From Streptosporangiaceae bacterium (GTDB lineage: Bacteria > Actinomycetota > Actinomycetes > Streptosporangiales > Streptosporangiaceae): a stretch of 27,702 nucleotides of DNA. A program made the position numbers and the translations under genes. The notes beneath the pieces were generated by a model, which was given only the letters and a program-made list of their open reading frames with translations, had not been told where the DNA came from and did not search any database. Location: positions 1 through 27,702 of the forward strand of contig JASHTQ010000474.1 of the NCBI GenBank assembly GCA_030040475.1. Direction: 5' to 3'. The first letter of the stretch is position 1, and the number at the start of each line of letters is the position of its first letter. Shown here piece by piece: positions 14,671-23,560 of this stretch.

Positions 14671-16686
14671 GTGGCCAGCCAGGCAGCAGGTCAGAGCCGT
14701 ACCGCAGACCCGCCCGCGCCGCGGCGCGGGCTGGCGGTCATCTGCGGCGCGCTGATGCTCGCCATGCTGCTGGCCGCCCTTGACCAGACGATCGTGGCGA
14801 CCGCGCTGCCGACGATCGCGGGCGACCTGGGCGGGCTCGACCACCTGTCCTGGGTGGTCACCTCGTACCTGCTCGCCACCACGGCGACCACCCAGGTGTG
14901 GGGCAAGCTCGGCGACCAGTACGGCAGGAAGTACCTGTTCATCGCCGCGATCGTGATCTTCCTCATCGGCTCGGCCCTGTCCGGCCTCTCGCACACCCTG
15001 ACCGAGCTGATCGCGTTTCGCGCGCTGCAGGGCATCGGCGGCGGGGGCCTGCTCGTGCTGGCCCAGGCCATCGTCGGGGACGTCGTCCCGCCCCGGGAGC
15101 GGGGCAAGTACCAGGGCGCGTTCGGCGCGGTCTTCGGAGTGTCGAGCGTCATCGGGCCGCTGCTCGGCGGATTCTTCGTCGACAACCTCTCCTGGCGGTG
15201 GGTGTTCTACATCAACCTGCCGATCGGCGCCGTCGCGCTCGTGGTGGTGACCGCGGTGCTGCCCGCCACGCCCGACCGGCGCAAGCACTCCATCGACTAC
15301 CTGGGCGCCACGGTGATCGCCGCGTTCGCCACCTGCGTGGTCCTCGCCACCTCGTGGGGCGGTACCACCTATCGGTGGGGCTCGGGGGTGATCATCGGCC
15401 TGTTCGCCGCGTCCGCGGTGCTTGTCGTGGTCTGGTGGCTGTCCGCCCGCCGGGCGGCCGAGCCGCTGCTGCCGCTGCGGCTGTTCCGCAACCCGGTGTT
15501 CAGCGTGGCCGCGGCGATCAGCCTCGCGGCCGGGTTCGCTATGTTCGGCTCGATCTCCTACCTGCCGTTGTTCCTGCAGGTGGTGCACGGCATCTCGGCC
15601 ACCATATCCGGCGTCTACCTGCTGCCGCTCGTCGGCGGCCTGCTGGTCACCTCCATCGTCAGCGGCCAGCTGATCGCGAGGACAGGCAAGTACAAGATCT
15701 ATCCGATCGCCGGCACTGCCATCCTCGTGGTCGCGCTGTTCCTGCTGTCCAGGCTGGACGAGCACACCTCGACCGCGCTGACCTCCGTCGACTTCTTCAT
15801 CCTCGGGCTGGCTCTCGGGCTGATCATCCAGGTCCTCGTCATCGCCGTGCAGAACTCGGCAGACTTCGCCGACCTGGGTGCCGCGACCTCCGGGGCAACC
15901 TTCTTCCGCACCATCGGCGGCGCGTTCGGCGTGTCCATATTCGGTGCGATCTTCTCTAACCGGCTGGTCAGCGAGCTGGCCTCGACGCTGCGCGGGGTGC
16001 CGCTTCCGCACGGGTTCAACGCCGCGGGCGCCGCGGCAGACCCCGCGGTGCTCAAGAAGCTGCCCGCCGTGATCAAGACGGACGTGATACACGCCTACTC
16101 ACTCGCCCTGCACCCGGTCTTCCTCTACGCGATCCCGGTCGCGCTTGTCGCGTTCGCGCTCTCCTGGTTCCTGCGCGAGGTCCCGCTGCGGGCGACAAGC
16201 TCCGTCGGCATCGGCGAGGGCCTGGGCGCCGGGCCGCCGGAGCGCTCCTCGGTGCAGGAGGTCGAGCGCTCGCTGACCAGGCTCGGCGGCGCGGACCTCA
16301 GGCGGCGCGGCTACGAGCGGCTGGCCGCCGCGGCCGGCCTCGACCTGCCCGCGGGCAGCGCCTGGATCCTCACCCGGCTGGCCAAGCAGGGCGCCGTCGC
16401 GGGCGAGGAACTCGCCAGGCAGGCCGACGTGACGGTGGACTACGGTAAGCCCTACGTGGACCGCCTTGTCACAGAGCACATGGTGACCCGCTCGGACGGG
16501 AAGCTCGTGCTCACCGACGCCGGGCACCAGGCCGCCGAGCGGCTGTTCGCGGCGCGCCGGGAGGGACTGCGCGAGCTGCTCTCCGACCTGTCGCCCGAGG
16601 AGTACGCCGAACTCGGCGCGCTGCTGACCAGGCTGTCCCGCGCGATGCTCGGCGAGGACGCCGACAGCCACCTGCTCAGCCGCTAA
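14671..16686 (+). CDS. DHA2-family MFS multidrug exporter fused to a C-terminal MarR-like domain
   Basis: This 671-residue protein starts at GTG 14671 (GGGGA about 10 bases upstream). Residues about 20-505 are a 14-helix DHA2 (EmrB/QacA) drug:H+ antiporter. Motif D1 is [11 protein letters not shown] (37-47), motif A is [10 protein letters not shown] (78-87), and the exporter-specific motif C is [16 protein letters not shown] (152-167). A charged linker leads to residues about 525-661, which have the helix pattern of a MarR winged helix: [24 protein letters not shown], then the wing [15 protein letters not shown]. The frame is continuous, with no sign of a join error. Such exporter-MarR fusions occur in actinobacteria as I recall. 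The domain may bind the drug or DNA near the membrane; this is inference. No separate regulator gene is adjacent. Confidence 0.9.
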   Translation: MASQAAGQSRTADPPAPRRGLAVICGALMLAMLLAALDQTIVATALPTIAGDLGGLDHLSWVVTSYLLATTATTQVWGKLGDQYGRKYLFIAAIVIFLIGSALSGLSHTLTELIAFRALQGIGGGGLLVLAQAIVGDVVPPRERGKYQGAFGAVFGVSSVIGPLLGGFFVDNLSWRWVFYINLPIGAVALVVVTAVLPATPDRRKHSIDYLGATVIAAFATCVVLATSWGGTTYRWGSGVIIGLFAASAVLVVVWWLSARRAAEPLLPLRLFRNPVFSVAAAISLAAGFAMFGSISYLPLFLQVVHGISATISGVYLLPLVGGLLVTSIVSGQLIARTGKYKIYPIAGTAILVVALFLLSRLDEHTSTALTSVDFFILGLALGLIIQVLVIAVQNSADFADLGAATSGATFFRTIGGAFGVSIFGAIFSNRLVSELASTLRGVPLPHGFNAAGAAADPAVLKKLPAVIKTDVIHAYSLALHPVFLYAIPVALVAFALSWFLREVPLRATSSVGIGEGLGAGPPERSSVQEVERSLTRLGGADLRRRGYERLAAAAGLDLPAGSAWILTRLAKQGAVAGEELARQADVTVDYGKPYVDRLVTEHMVTRSDGKLVLTDAGHQAAERLFAARREGLRELLSDLSPEEYAELGALLTRLSRAMLGEDADSHLLSR

Positions 16687-16768
16687 AGCACGCGCTACCC
16701 GCCCTTAACGCCCGGGCATTGACGTGCTCCCATGAGAAAGCTAGGGGCTGCAGGCCCGGAGCGAAGCG
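16687..16768. other. Convergent intergenic spacer between exporter and P450 genes
   Basis: This 82-base gap holds a weak nested structure: AGCACG (16687-16692) with CGTGCT (16723-16728), enclosing GCCC/GGGC. It may end transcription of the exporter gene. No gene or clear promoter is visible. Confidence 0.35.
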
Positions 16769-18226
16769 CTAGCTCAGGCCCTCTCGGACATGGCGGGACA
16801 TAGTGGCAGGCCCAGCGGGGAGGGCAAGATGCTGACGCTTGCGTTTGGCGAGAACCACTCCTAAGCCCCGGCGGCGGTAGCGGATGCGGCAGGGGGAGCG
16901 GGGACCCTTGAAGGCGGGTGTCCGCACCGGAGCCGGGTGCGGGTCGATGAGGGTGAGCTCGTAGCGCTGCAGCAGGCGGGTGATCGTCACGTGCACGAGC
17001 AGGTCGGCGAAGTGCTCGCCCAGGCACCTGTGCGTTCCGCCGCCGAACCCGTGCAGGTGGGCCACCTGCCTGGGGTCCGCGAGGAAACGATCCGGGTGGT
17101 AGCGCGTGGCGTCGTCGAACAGGGGCGGGAGCCGGTGGCTGATGACGGGCGCGACGAACACGTCGGCGCCGGCCGGGATCCTGCGCCCGTCGACGTCGAT
17201 CGGCCGCATGGCCCTGCGGAGCATCACCGGGGCGACCGGGCGCAGCCGCTCGGTCTCCTGCAGCGCCCGGTCCAGGCAGCTCATCCGGTGCACGACCGCC
17301 AGGTCCAGCGGCGTGTGCGGGTCCGGCAGCAGCGACTGCTGCTCGTCGAGGACCTTCTGCAGCTCGTCGGGGTGCTGCAGCAGGTCGATCAGCGCCCAGG
17401 AAAGGTGGCCCGTCGTGCTGTCGTGCCCGGCGAACGCCACGCCGAGTGCCATCTGCACGACCCAGAAGTCGGTGACCGGCGAGCCGTCGAGCGCGCGGGA
17501 GTTCATCAGTTCCTGCAGGAAGTCGGGGGGGTCGAGCGGCTGGACGCGCCTGGCCTGGATCAGGTCGCCCACGGCGGCGCGCATCTTGTCGCGGGCACGC
17601 CGGGCCCGCCGCAGGTGCGGGGCGGGGACCCAGCCCGGCGTGATCGGGTCGAGGCCGCGGATGAAGTCGCGGAAGTCGCCGGCGACCGTGTCTGGCATGC
17701 GGCTGACGAATTCGGCGCCGAGAAACGCCTCCATGATGACCCCGAGGACCAGGTCGTTCATCTCGCTCGGCAGGTCGAAGGTGCCGCAGTCGCCCAGCCG
17801 GGCGACGAACTCGGCGCAGCGGCGCTCCATCATCGTCAGGTAGGAGACCATCATCTTGCCCCGGAACAGGGGCAGCAGGGTCTCGCGCTGGTGCTGGTAC
17901 TCCTCGGGCGGGGCGAGGAAGTAGAAGTCGGACCCGAACAGCCGCTTGGTGAAGGCCAGGCTGGGCCCGATGGACAGGTGCTCGTCGTCGGTGTGCTTGA
18001 AGACCCACCGGGCCCATTCCGGGCCGAGCATGAAGATGGCTGGCCGGCGGCCGGGCCGCAGCCGCAGCCGGAAGACCTCGCCGTGCTCCTGATAGCCGCG
18101 CTCGAGCAGCTGGAGCTGGTCGCGCAGGAACCCCGGGGCATGCCCGAGGATCGGCAGCGCACCGGACACCATCGGCGGCATTGGGCGGGAGGCATCGGGG
18201 GATGGTGAAATGGTCGCTTCTGGCAC
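16769..18226 (-). CDS. Cytochrome P450 (bacterial CYP51-like type)
   Basis: This 485-residue P450 starts at GTG 18226, preceded by GAGGGAGG (18241-18234). It has the proline-rich N-terminus followed by VSGALPILGHA, the I-helix AGHDST (266-271), ExxR at Glu324-Arg327, and the heme loop FGGGTHRCLGEHFA with axial Cys401. The LLPLFRGKMM and HPDRF segments and the overall length resemble the CYP51-like class more than the short soluble actinobacterial CYP105/107 class, but family placement needs an alignment. There is no membrane anchor. The tail past residue about 455 is basic (RRRGLGVVLAKRKRQ) and longer than usual. No ferredoxin or reductase gene is next to it, so it must borrow electrons from elsewhere. 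The substrate is unknown; it is alone in its transcription unit. Confidence 0.92.
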   Translation of the reverse strand: MPEATISPSPDASRPMPPMVSGALPILGHAPGFLRDQLQLLERGYQEHGEVFRLRLRPGRRPAIFMLGPEWARWVFKHTDDEHLSIGPSLAFTKRLFGSDFYFLAPPEEYQHQRETLLPLFRGKMMVSYLTMMERRCAEFVARLGDCGTFDLPSEMNDLVLGVIMEAFLGAEFVSRMPDTVAGDFRDFIRGLDPITPGWVPAPHLRRARRARDKMRAAVGDLIQARRVQPLDPPDFLQELMNSRALDGSPVTDFWVVQMALGVAFAGHDSTTGHLSWALIDLLQHPDELQKVLDEQQSLLPDPHTPLDLAVVHRMSCLDRALQETERLRPVAPVMLRRAMRPIDVDGRRIPAGADVFVAPVISHRLPPLFDDATRYHPDRFLADPRQVAHLHGFGGGTHRCLGEHFADLLVHVTITRLLQRYELTLIDPHPAPVRTPAFKGPRSPCRIRYRRRGLGVVLAKRKRQHLALPAGPATMSRHVREGLS

Positions 18227-18257
18227 GGTCGGCCTCCCTCTCAGGAGCGGGAGTGCC

Positions 18258-18281
18258 CCGCCACTGTGGTCATTGTGGCGG
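18258..18281 (-). terminator. Hairpin between the sugar-kinase gene and the P450 gene
   Basis: CCGCCAC (18258-18264) and GTGGCGG (18275-18281) form a perfect 7-base stem with a 10-base loop. It lies 24 bases after the kinase stop and about 30 bases before the P450 start. It probably ends the long sugar operon; alternatively it is a leader structure of the P450 mRNA. Confidence 0.5.
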
Positions 18282-18305
18282 CGGTGTCTTTCTCCCGCCA
18301 GCCTC

Positions 18306-19349
18306 CTACCTGCGGAGGCGCGGAACGCCGGTCTGATACACGGCGCGCAGGCGGGCCTGTGCGGCGGGTGTGGCGTGCACGTGGTCCAGGCCGAGCAGCG
18401 CGGCCCCGGCCACCGGTGCCACCTCGATCACCCGCACGATCGCGGCCGGGGCGGTCGCGGCCAGACGTCGGGTGATGCCGCCCATCAGCAGCGGGTTCCT
18501 CGCCGTCAGCACGCTGCCACCGAGGACGACCGGGGTGGCCAGGTTATCCAGGCCGAGCCGCCGCATCGCGGTGACGGCCATCACCGAGACCTCCTCGGCG
18601 AGGCGGTTCACCACGGCAAGCGCCACCTGGTCGCCTTCATCGGCGGCACGCAGCAGCATGGGCGCCAGGCCGGTCAGGTCGTCCTCGCCGATCTTCCCCT
18701 TGTGGATGCCCAGCGTCACGTCCTCGACCTTGTCCACGCCGAAATGGCTGGTCAGGTAGCCGGCCAGGGCCGTGGCCGGGCCGCGGCCGTCTTCCGCGCG
18801 GATCGCGTGCCACAGAACCTCCATCCCCAGGCCGTAGCCGCCGCCCCAGTCGCCCGAGATCGCGCCCAGGGCCAGGTACCTGGTGACCCTGCCGTCCGGC
18901 GCGACGCCGACGCAGTTGATGCCCGCGCCGCAGACCACCGCCACGCCCCAGTGCGCTCCGGGCTCGGAGCCTGCCCGCAGGATCGCGAACGTGTCGTTGA
19001 CCACGGTGGCGGTCGGGCTCCAGCCCTGGGCCTGGACGACCGCGGCGTGTTCCGCCTCCTCTTCTGGCAGGTCCGCGTTGGCCAGGCAGGCCACCGTGTG
19101 CCTGGCGACGAAGCCCGACCTCGCCCCGTCGAGCTGGGCCGCGGCCTGCTTGACCACCGCGTCCAGGACGAGCACGGTCTGGTCGACGCCGACCTCGTGC
19201 GCGTTGATGCCAGGGCCGCGGGCCGAGGCGAGCACGATGCCGTCGCCGGCCACGAGGGCCACGTCGGTCTTGCTGTTGCCGCCGTCGATGGCCAGCACGG
19301 CTGCCAGCGGGCCTGTGCCGTGGCGGGCGCCCGAGTGCGGCTCAGCCAA
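18306..19349 (-). CDS. BadF/BadG/NagK-family sugar kinase (N-acetylglucosamine/glucosamine kinase-like)
   Basis: This is a kinase of the BadF/BadG/BcrA/BcrD ATPase family. Phosphate 1 motif is AIDGGNSKTDVALV (Asp22), the catalytic Asp119 is in VVNDT, phosphate 2 is GAGINC (141-146), then SGDWGGGYGLG (165-175) and adenosine motif VVLGGSV. The start is uncertain. TTG 19349 overlaps the GH9 stop by 8 bases and gives 347 residues; GTG 19298 would give 330. Longer starts only read through the GH9 gene. In this family the characterised sugar enzymes are GlcNAc kinase (human NAGK) and the Vibrio glucosamine kinase GspK. Being last in an oligosaccharide operon right after GH9, it probably phosphorylates the released monosaccharide, or perhaps a disaccharide for the GH4 enzyme. 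Confidence 0.87.
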   Translation of the reverse strand: MAEPHSGARHGTGPLAAVLAIDGGNSKTDVALVAGDGIVLASARGPGINAHEVGVDQTVLVLDAVVKQAAAQLDGARSGFVARHTVACLANADLPEEEAEHAAVVQAQGWSPTATVVNDTFAILRAGSEPGAHWGVAVVCGAGINCVGVAPDGRVTRYLALGAISGDWGGGYGLGMEVLWHAIRAEDGRGPATALAGYLTSHFGVDKVEDVTLGIHKGKIGEDDLTGLAPMLLRAADEGDQVALAVVNRLAEEVSVMAVTAMRRLGLDNLATPVVLGGSVLTARNPLLMGGITRRLAATAPAAIVRVIEVAPVAGAALLGLDHVHATPAAQARLRAVYQTGVPRLRR

Positions 19350-21294
19350 GGCCGGCCCCGCCTTGGCCAGCAGCGCCGAGGGCGAAGGCGAACAGGGACG
19401 CGGCGGTGTAGTCGTCGGCCGGTTCGACCGAGGGCCAGGACACCACGTTGTCCTCGTAGGCGGCGGCCGCGGTATTGAACGCGGCGTAGTTCCCGGCGCT
19501 GCAGGCGCGCATCCCGGTGACGGTGCCGAGGCCGGCGAAATTGCCCGGGCTGCTCGGCCCGTCGGTGGTCGCGCCGAGCTGGATGTCGCCGGCGCCGGTG
19601 AGCGATCCGGCCAGGTTGGCGATCTCGCTCTGCATGCAGCGCGGGAACACCGTGCCGGCGCCGACAACGAACGAGCTGCCCCACCCGTTGGCGCCGAGCG
19701 CGAAGTTCAGCTGCTGCTGCGCGAACGCCTGGTACCGGCTGGAACCGCCGTACTCCTGGTACAGCGCGTCGGTGATGAACAGGCCGAACGCGTGCGGCGA
19801 CGCGTCCGAGGGACCGAGCTGCGTGCCGAGCTCGAACGGGTCGCCGCTGGCCCAGTCCTCGCCGGTACGCAGCTGCGCGGCGAGGTCGCCGAGCAGCGCG
19901 CTTGGCGCGATGACCGGGGTGCCCCCGGCCGTGCGCATCGCCTGCAGCAGCTCGGCCTCGGCGACCGCGCCGTTGTCGTAGAGGTTGAACGTGTCGCCGT
20001 CGGCAGCGTGACCCTGGGCGATGTAGGCCCTGGCCCAGCGGGCCGCGGTCTGCAGGTCGGCCTGCAGCCGGGCGGGCGACGCGCCGGTCGCCTCGTCGGC
20101 GAGCGCGATCTCGGCGGCGCCCCAGAGCATGTCGCTCTTCCACTCGGTGCCCGGGTAGTAGTCGTGCGGGAACGCGGTGACAAGCTGCCCGACCCGTGTC
20201 GTCTTGGCCATGGCGTAGACGCCGCGGGCCATAGCGAGCAGGCGCTGTGCCTGGGCGGAATCGCCAGAAGCGGCGGCGAGCTGCGCGCCGAGGGCGAAGT
20301 CGGCGGCGAACCGGCCGGCCAGGTCGGGGCTGACCGGCTGGCCGGGCGGCGCCGCCTCGAACACCGGCCGGTACTTGACGTAGTACGCCGTCGGGCCCGG
20401 GTCACCGCCGGGACCGACGTCCATGCGGTCCTCGGCCTGCGGCAGGAACCAGAAGTTGTAGTCGCCCTGGATCGTGTTGCTCGCGTTGCCGTTGCCGATG
20501 CCGACCTGGACGTACATCACCTTCTGCGCGGGGTTCCACAGCTTGCCGATCCACTGCAGGCCGAACTCGGCCTCGGGCAGCAGCGCCGGGTACTCACCCG
20601 GATAGTCCCGGGCGGCGATCAGCATCAGCGCGTCCGCGTAGCTGGCCGTGTACGCGAACTTCTCGTAGCCGCCGCCGGCGTCGAACCAGCCGCCGGACAC
20701 GTCGACAGGGCCGCCGATCCGGCGCAGCGAGCCCAGCAGGTTGTCGTTGCCGTCGTAGCTCGGGTCCGCGTAGACGTAGGCCCGCTCGTCGGTCAGGTTG
20801 GCGGGCTGGCGGTCAAGCACGGCCGCATCGGTGTCCGGCCCGTCGCGCTCGGAGGTGAAGTACCGCACCGCGTTGTCGACGAGCTGGCGGTACAGCTGGG
20901 ACCCGCTGCCGATCACGAACGAGGGGGAGACCGCGGTTGCCGGGGACAGGAGCCTGACCTGGTAGACGCCTGCGGTCCTGACGCCGGAGAAGTCGAGCTC
21001 ATATACCGCCCGGTAGCCGGAGTTCCACGCTCCCACGTCGTCGGAAGAGGCGCCCAGGTAGGCGACTCCGTACGACGTGGTGACCTCGAACCGCACGGCC
21101 GCGGAAGGCCGGGCCAGCATCGCGAAGGCGACCTTCGGGCCCGACGCCGGGTACCCCACCTGGTTGACCCGCACCTGCGCCGGGGCCGCCGCGGCCGCGG
21201 CCCCGCCGGGGTCGGCCGCAGCGGCGGCCGCCGGGATGACCGTGGCAAGCGTGAGCGCGGCCGCCGTCGGGACCGTCCACCATGCGCGTCTCAT
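19342..21294 (-). CDS. Exported glycoside hydrolase family 9 protein with N-terminal CelD-type Ig domain
   Basis: ATG 21294 is chosen because GAGGAGG (21307-21301) lies 6 bases before it, overlapping the GH4 stop. The 650-residue product has an N-terminal signal (basic MRRAWW, hydrophobic core, Ala-rich cleavage region to about residue 38). An Ig-like CelD_N domain follows (about 40-128, VRVNQVGYPASGPKVAF), then an (alpha/alpha)6 GH9 domain (about 133-640). The key segment reads GGWFDAGGGYEKF (201-213) where GH9 enzymes normally have DAGD: Asp205 is present but the second Asp is Gly208, with an extra residue. The cellulase HHR motif is replaced by PRCMQSEIANLAGS (551-564). Glu614 or Glu624 is the candidate acid. 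It is probably not a cellulase; context suggests a glucosaminidase-like enzyme. The kinase start overlaps its stop. Confidence 0.88.
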   Translation of the reverse strand: MRRAWWTVPTAAALTLATVIPAAAAAADPGGAAAAAAPAQVRVNQVGYPASGPKVAFAMLARPSAAVRFEVTTSYGVAYLGASSDDVGAWNSGYRAVYELDFSGVRTAGVYQVRLLSPATAVSPSFVIGSGSQLYRQLVDNAVRYFTSERDGPDTDAAVLDRQPANLTDERAYVYADPSYDGNDNLLGSLRRIGGPVDVSGGWFDAGGGYEKFAYTASYADALMLIAARDYPGEYPALLPEAEFGLQWIGKLWNPAQKVMYVQVGIGNGNASNTIQGDYNFWFLPQAEDRMDVGPGGDPGPTAYYVKYRPVFEAAPPGQPVSPDLAGRFAADFALGAQLAAASGDSAQAQRLLAMARGVYAMAKTTRVGQLVTAFPHDYYPGTEWKSDMLWGAAEIALADEATGASPARLQADLQTAARWARAYIAQGHAADGDTFNLYDNGAVAEAELLQAMRTAGGTPVIAPSALLGDLAAQLRTGEDWASGDPFELGTQLGPSDASPHAFGLFITDALYQEYGGSSRYQAFAQQQLNFALGANGWGSSFVVGAGTVFPRCMQSEIANLAGSLTGAGDIQLGATTDGPSSPGNFAGLGTVTGMRACSAGNYAAFNTAAAAYEDNVVSWPSVEPADDYTAASLFAFALGAAGQGGAGLG

Positions 21295-21305
21295 CGGAAG
21301 CCTCC

Positions 21306-22556
21306 TCATGCCCAGGACAGGTAGCGGGCGTTCTCCGCGATCAGCCGGTCGGTCAGGCACCGCGCCCGGTCGGCCTGGCCCACCAGCGGGTGCGCGAGCA
21401 GCGCCTCGTACACCCGGTCGCGGCCGCCGCGGATCGCCGCGTCAAGCGCCAGCTCCTCGTAGGCGTACACGTGCGCGATCAGCCCGCGCAGCAGCGGCTG
21501 GACCGGGTCGACAGGCACCGGCGCCGCGCCGTCAGCGCCGATGACGGCGGGCACCTCGATCACCGCGTCGGCGGGCAGGAACGGCAGCGTCGCCCCGTTG
21601 AAGGTGTTGACCACCTGCACGTCGCGGCGATCGCCGGTCAGCGAGATCAGCAGGTCCACCGCCGCCTCGGAGTACCACGCCCCGCCGCGCTTGGACAGCT
21701 GCTCGGGCTTGCGGTCAAGCGCCGGGTCCGCGTACAGCCCGAGCAGCTCGGCCTCCAGCCGTGCCACCTGCTCGGCGCGGGTCACCGCGCCCCGCTGCTC
21801 CGCGACCACCGCGTCGTGGGCGTAGTAGTAGCGCAGGTAATAGGACGGCACCATGCCCAGCCGGCGGACGAACTGCGCGGGCAGCCCGGTGTGCGGCGCG
21901 ATCTGGTCCAGATGCAAGGCGAGCAGCGAAGGCAGCACGTCGGTGTCCTTGACCCAGACCGAGCGCTCCCAGGTCAGGTGGTTCAGGCCGACGTGCCCGA
22001 GCGACACGTCCTGCGGCGCGACGCCGAGCAGGCCGGCGAAGTGGCGCTGGAATCCGATCGCCACGTTGCACAGTCCCACCGCGCGATGGCCGGCCGACAG
22101 CAGCGCCCGCGTGACGATCCCCACCGGGTTCGTGAAGTCGATAAGGAAGCAAGAGGGCGAAGCCCGACGCACCGCCCGTTCGGCCAAATTCACGATGATG
22201 GGTACGGTGCGCAGCGCCTTTGCAAGGCCGCCGGCACCGGTGGTTTCCTGCCCTACGCACCCGCAGTCACGCGGCCAGGTCTCGTCGCGCTGGCGCGCGG
22301 CCTGCCCGCCGATCCGCAGCTGGAACACGATCGCGTCGGCGCCGTCCGCGCCCTCGTCCAGGCTGTCCGTCCAGCGGACCTGGGCGGTATGGCCGTGCGC
22401 GGCCATGATCCGGGCCGACACCGGCCCGACCGCGGCCAGCCGCTCGGTGTCCGGGTCGACGAGCACGAGCTCGGACACCGCCGGCAGCAGCCGGCCGATG
22501 CCGTCCGCGAGCTCGGGCGTGTAGGTGGAACCGCCGCCGATCACCGTCAGCTTCAT
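21306..22556 (-). CDS. Family 4 glycosidase (NAD+/Mn2+-dependent, 6-phospho-beta-glucosidase type)
   Basis: This 416-residue GH4 enzyme starts at ATG 22556, overlapping the upstream ATPase stop by four bases. The NAD+ motif is KLTVIGGGSTYTPEL (2-16). FTNPVGIVTRALL follows, then GLCNVAIGFQRH with metal ligand Cys163, and GLNHLTW with His193. The CNVxIG form of the cysteine motif is typical of the beta-6-phosphate branch rather than alpha-glucosidases or alpha-galactosidases. GH4 enzymes cleave by oxidation at C3, elimination and re-addition of water, and this branch usually needs a 6-phosphate on the non-reducing sugar. No PTS gene is present here, but a sugar kinase is two genes downstream. 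The GH9 gene follows after 11 bases. It acts in the cytoplasm. Confidence 0.92.
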   Translation of the reverse strand: MKLTVIGGGSTYTPELADGIGRLLPAVSELVLVDPDTERLAAVGPVSARIMAAHGHTAQVRWTDSLDEGADGADAIVFQLRIGGQAARQRDETWPRDCGCVGQETTGAGGLAKALRTVPIIVNLAERAVRRASPSCFLIDFTNPVGIVTRALLSAGHRAVGLCNVAIGFQRHFAGLLGVAPQDVSLGHVGLNHLTWERSVWVKDTDVLPSLLALHLDQIAPHTGLPAQFVRRLGMVPSYYLRYYYAHDAVVAEQRGAVTRAEQVARLEAELLGLYADPALDRKPEQLSKRGGAWYSEAAVDLLISLTGDRRDVQVVNTFNGATLPFLPADAVIEVPAVIGADGAAPVPVDPVQPLLRGLIAHVYAYEELALDAAIRGGRDRVYEALLAHPLVGQADRARCLTDRLIAENARYLSWA

Positions 22557-23560
22557 TGCTCTACCTTCTGCGCCGCAGCCTCACCGGCCACGGCGGCGGC
22601 AACGTGGCAGGCCGCCCGGTGCCCAGGTGCCAGCTCCTCAAGCACCGGAGTCACCGAAGAGCAGACGTCGATGGCGAGCGGGCACCGCAAGCGGAACCTG
22701 CAGCCGGGGACGGGGTCGATGACCTTGGGCGGCTCGCCGCGGTCGGTCTCCGCCGCCACCGACAGCGGCGCCCGCGGGTCCGGCACGGCGGACAGCAGCA
22801 GCTGGGTGTAGGGGTGCCTCGGGTGGGCAAGCACCTCCTCGATCGGGCCCTCCTCGGCGATCTGGCCGGCGTACATCACGATCAGCCGGTCCGCCACGTA
22901 CCGCGCGCTCGCGATGTCGTGGGTGATGTACAAGACCGAGACGCCCTGAGCGTCGCGCAGCTCGGCCATCAGGTTGAGCAGGCCGATCCTGATCGACACG
23001 TCGAGCATCGAGACCGGCTCGTCGGCCAGGATCAGCCTGGGCCGCATCGCCAGCGCCTGGGCGAATCCGACCCGCTGGCGCTGCCCGCCACTCAGCTCGT
23101 GCGGGAACCGGTCCAGCATGTCGGCGCCGAGCCCGACCACCTCGAAGACCCGCTCCGCCTCCTCGCGCCGCTGCCTGGCCGACAGCTCCGGGCGGTGCAG
23201 CTTGAGGCTGCGCAGCACGCCGTGCTGGACCCGGAACACCGGGTTGATCGAGCCGAACGGGTCCTGGAACACCATCGGCACCAGGCCGCTGTAGCGGAGC
23301 CGGCCGCGGCGGGAGCGGATCGCCGATACCGGCTTGCCCTCGAAGTAGATCTCCCCGCCTGTCGGCGCGTAGATCCTGGCGAGCACGCGGGCGATCGTGG
23401 ACTTGCCGCTGCCGCTCTCGCCGGCCAGCGCCACGATCTCCCGGTCGCCGACGCCGAAGCTCACGTCGTCCACGGCGTGCAGCGTCCGCCGCGACAGCAG
23501 CCCGCCGATCTTGAAGTGCCTGGTCAGGTGCTCGGCCCGCAGCAGCTCGGTGGAAGTCAT
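22553..23560 (-). CDS. Oligopeptide/oligosaccharide ABC transporter ATPase (OppF/DppF type)
   Basis: This 335-residue ATPase starts at ATG 23560, overlapping the OppD-type stop (ATGA). Walker A is GESGSGKST (47-55), the Q-loop glutamine is Gln99, the ABC signature is LSGGQRQR (156-163), Walker B is LILADEP (176-182), and the switch His is in YITHDI. The C-terminal Opp/Dpp extension has the Cys-rich CRFRLRCPLAIDVC segment, which in relatives binds an iron-sulfur cluster or metal. Walker B is followed by VSMLD instead of the more common TSALD. It pairs with the OppD-type ATPase and the two permeases to drive import. Despite the peptide-family name, the downstream GH4, GH9 and kinase genes point to a sugar ligand. 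Confidence 0.93.
   Translation of the reverse strand: MTSTELLRAEHLTRHFKIGGLLSRRTLHAVDDVSFGVGDREIVALAGESGSGKSTIARVLARIYAPTGGEIYFEGKPVSAIRSRRGRLRYSGLVPMVFQDPFGSINPVFRVQHGVLRSLKLHRPELSARQRREEAERVFEVVGLGADMLDRFPHELSGGQRQRVGFAQALAMRPRLILADEPVSMLDVSIRIGLLNLMAELRDAQGVSVLYITHDIASARYVADRLIVMYAGQIAEEGPIEEVLAHPRHPYTQLLLSAVPDPRAPLSVAAETDRGEPPKVIDPVPGCRFRLRCPLAIDVCSSVTPVLEELAPGHRAACHVAAAVAGEAAAQKVEQ

Noticed and set aside
14551..16092. Minus-strand frame antisense to the exporter
   Set aside because: Composition is dominated by Gly/Arg/Asp/Gln, and it opposes a fully motif-supported membrane protein.
19350..19667. N-terminal extension of the sugar kinase frame
   Set aside because: It would overlap the GH9 gene by over 300 bases and reads as low-complexity Pro/Ser/Arg; conserved kinase sequence begins only near 19295.
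18883..21324. Plus-strand frame of over 800 codons across kinase and GH9
   Set aside because: The longest open frame in the window, but it is antisense to two motif-supported genes and shows only repeated Gly/Arg/Val/Ala composition.
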